Below, piece by piece: positions 60,847-61,801 of a stretch of 61,801 nt of DNA (within the stretch, counting starts at the first letter, position 1; each line of letters starts with the position of its first letter). The notes under the pieces were generated by a model. That model searched no databases, was not told the DNA's origin, and saw only the letters and a list, made by a program, of their open reading frames with translations. The position numbers and the translations under genes were made by a program. Origin of the DNA: UBA2336 sp046294915 (GTDB lineage: Bacteria > Bacteroidota > Bacteroidia > Cytophagales > Cyclobacteriaceae); assembly GCA_046294915.1 (NCBI GenBank), contig JBKBOE010000004.1:1-61801 (forward strand), in the 5' to 3' direction.

Positions 60847-61598
60847 ACAACCTGGCCTTAAAAGAACTTCTTTATAAAATGGCCGATGACCAGCTGATCC
60901 TTGGCCACCGTAATTCCGAATGGACGGGCATGGGTCCTTTACTCGAAGAGGATATTGCTTTCTCCAGCATGGCCCAGGATAAAATTGGCCAGAGCCATGT
61001 GTTATACCAGTTGCTTCACCAGTTGGGTGAACAGGAACCGGATACCGTTGCCTTTACACGAAATGCCAATCAATTTCATAATTGCATATTGGTTGAACTG
61101 CCCAATGGAGAATATGATTTCAGCCTGATCCGGCATTTTCTGTACGATACGGCCGAAGCCATTCGTTTCGAAATGCTTACCCGGTCTGCCTATACACCAC
61201 TGGCCGAACTGGCCATAAAAATACGTGCCGAACTACGCTACCATACCCTGCATGCTAATACCTGGGTAAAGCAACTGGGCAGCGCCACCGAAGAAAGCAT
61301 CGGCCGGCTTCAGCAATCCCTTCACACCGCATTGCCGTATGCGCTCGGAATTTTTGAACCCTCACCGCACGAACATGAACTGATTTCCCGCGGCATATTT
61401 GAAGGCGAGCAGGCTTTGCAGGAAAAATGGATGAAGCAGGTAGAAAGTGTATTGAACCAAACCCGACTTACTTTACCAGACTGGAAACTGGTTAACCCTG
61501 TATATGGCGGCCGCGCGGGCCAACACAGTGAACACCTGCAGCCGTTACTTGACGAGATGAGCGAAGTCTTCCGGATTGATCCTTCTGCAGAATGGTAA
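60843..61598 (+). CDS. paaC: 1,2-phenylacetyl-CoA epoxidase subunit PaaC
   Basis: Structural partner of PaaA, with a ferritin-like helical bundle but without a functional metal site in known cases. The 251-residue protein has LILGHRNSEWTGMGPLLEEDIAFSSMAQDKIGQSHVLYQLL in outline (about 17-58) and the C-terminal part with LTLPDWKLVNPVYGGRAGQHSEHLQPLLDEM. Length equals the family norm. It overlaps paaB by 4 bases and is followed 12 bases later by paaD. Confidence 0.95.
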   Translation: MNNLALKELLYKMADDQLILGHRNSEWTGMGPLLEEDIAFSSMAQDKIGQSHVLYQLLHQLGEQEPDTVAFTRNANQFHNCILVELPNGEYDFSLIRHFLYDTAEAIRFEMLTRSAYTPLAELAIKIRAELRYHTLHANTWVKQLGSATEESIGRLQQSLHTALPYALGIFEPSPHEHELISRGIFEGEQALQEKWMKQVESVLNQTRLTLPDWKLVNPVYGGRAGQHSEHLQPLLDEMSEVFRIDPSAEW

Positions 61599-61610
61599 CG
61601 TCTTTGCGTA

Positions 61611-61801
61611 ATGTCTGTATCCGAAAAACAAATACTGGCGTGGCTTAACGAAGTGAAAGACCCTGAAATACCGGTGCTTTCGCTTGTTGATCTTGGTGTT
61701 ATTACCGGAATAACGGTATCCGATGAACGGGTTCACATTGAAATGACGCCCACTTTTGTAGGCTGCCCTGCATTGGATATGATGAAGAATGAGGTGATTA
61801 A
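61611..61801 (+). CDS. paaD: 1,2-phenylacetyl-CoA epoxidase assembly protein PaaD (5' part only)
   Basis: The ATG at 61611 opens a frame of 63 codons that runs out of the window. The sequence has the MIP18/SufT-like DUF59 pattern: WLNEVKDPEIPVLSLVDLGVITGITV and TPTFVGCPALDMM. PaaD helps assemble iron-sulfur or iron centres in the epoxidase complex. It begins 12 bases after the paaC stop. Only the N-terminal part can be judged. Confidence 0.9.
   Translation, partial: MSVSEKQILAWLNEVKDPEIPVLSLVDLGVITGITVSDERVHIEMTPTFVGCPALDMMKNEVI

Noticed and set aside
1..61801. Insertion sequences, prophage, integron or CRISPR
   Set aside because: No transposase, integrase or cas gene, no direct-repeat array and no long terminal inverted repeats were seen. 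The YopX-like gene alone is not evidence for a prophage.

Overview
The window looks like chromosomal DNA of a Bacteroidota bacterium, most likely of the class Cytophagia (inferred from gene content, not from a marker phylogeny). Pointers are a SusC/SusD pair, a fused DnaQ-DnaE polymerase starting MYLIFDTETTG, a gingipain-type (C25) giant secreted protein, a three-gene type B succinate dehydrogenase, RpoN with an NtrC/NtrY-like pair, and several promoters of the Bacteroidota form TTTG-N18-20-TAnnTTTG. I see no insertion sequence, phage, CRISPR array or rRNA. One tRNA gene (Arg, anticodon ACG) is present.

Layout. 1-8.9 kb: partial LolD-type ATPase, a secreted BNR-repeat protein, biotin ligase, ribosome silencing factor RsfS, FtsH, an LpxH-type hydrolase and a secreted protein of unknown role. 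9-14.9 kb: sigma-54 response regulator and histidine kinase, acyl carrier protein, a YopX-like protein, lipid kinase, a SnoaL-like lipoprotein, an ECF-type sigma factor and a small membrane protein. 14.9-25.8 kb: a locus I read as organophosphonate acquisition and breakdown. 25.9-34.6 kb: tRNA-Arg, an outer-membrane protein, an operon rpoN / PAP2-like / enoyl-CoA hydratase, asnS and lipoproteins. 34.6-46.4 kb: sdhCAB, dnaE, trxA, a P1 peptidase, a CxxCxxCC protein and a MATE exporter. 46.4-57.7 kb: C25 peptidase, sulfotransferase, a PadR/PspC envelope-stress module, then an ECF sigma / putative anti-sigma / barrel module. 58.2-61.8 kb: a TetR regulator and the phenylacetyl-CoA epoxidase genes paaA, paaB, paaC and the start of paaD.

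The most interesting region is 14.9-25.8 kb. It combines a TIGR03364-type FAD oxidoreductase, a PhnX-like hydrolase that keeps the Schiff-base lysine, a PhnZ-like HD di-iron oxygenase with its ligands and Tyr/Glu pair in place, a DUF5690 MFS transporter whose first helix resembles the phosphate-binding helix of GlpT, a SusC/SusD outer-membrane importer, and a secreted alkaline-phosphatase-superfamily enzyme. Together these would release, import and break C-P bonds of phosphonates without C-P lyase. No PhnY, PhnW or PhnA is visible. The link between the SusCD pair and phosphonates is inference from position.

Regulatory structures worth checking are a perfect 9-bp inverted repeat just downstream of the padR promoter, divergent promoters between tRNA-Arg and a barrel gene, an inverted repeat in the leader of the second ECF sigma gene, and two very short membrane ORFs (18 and 37 codons) coupled to the pspC and sdh operons.
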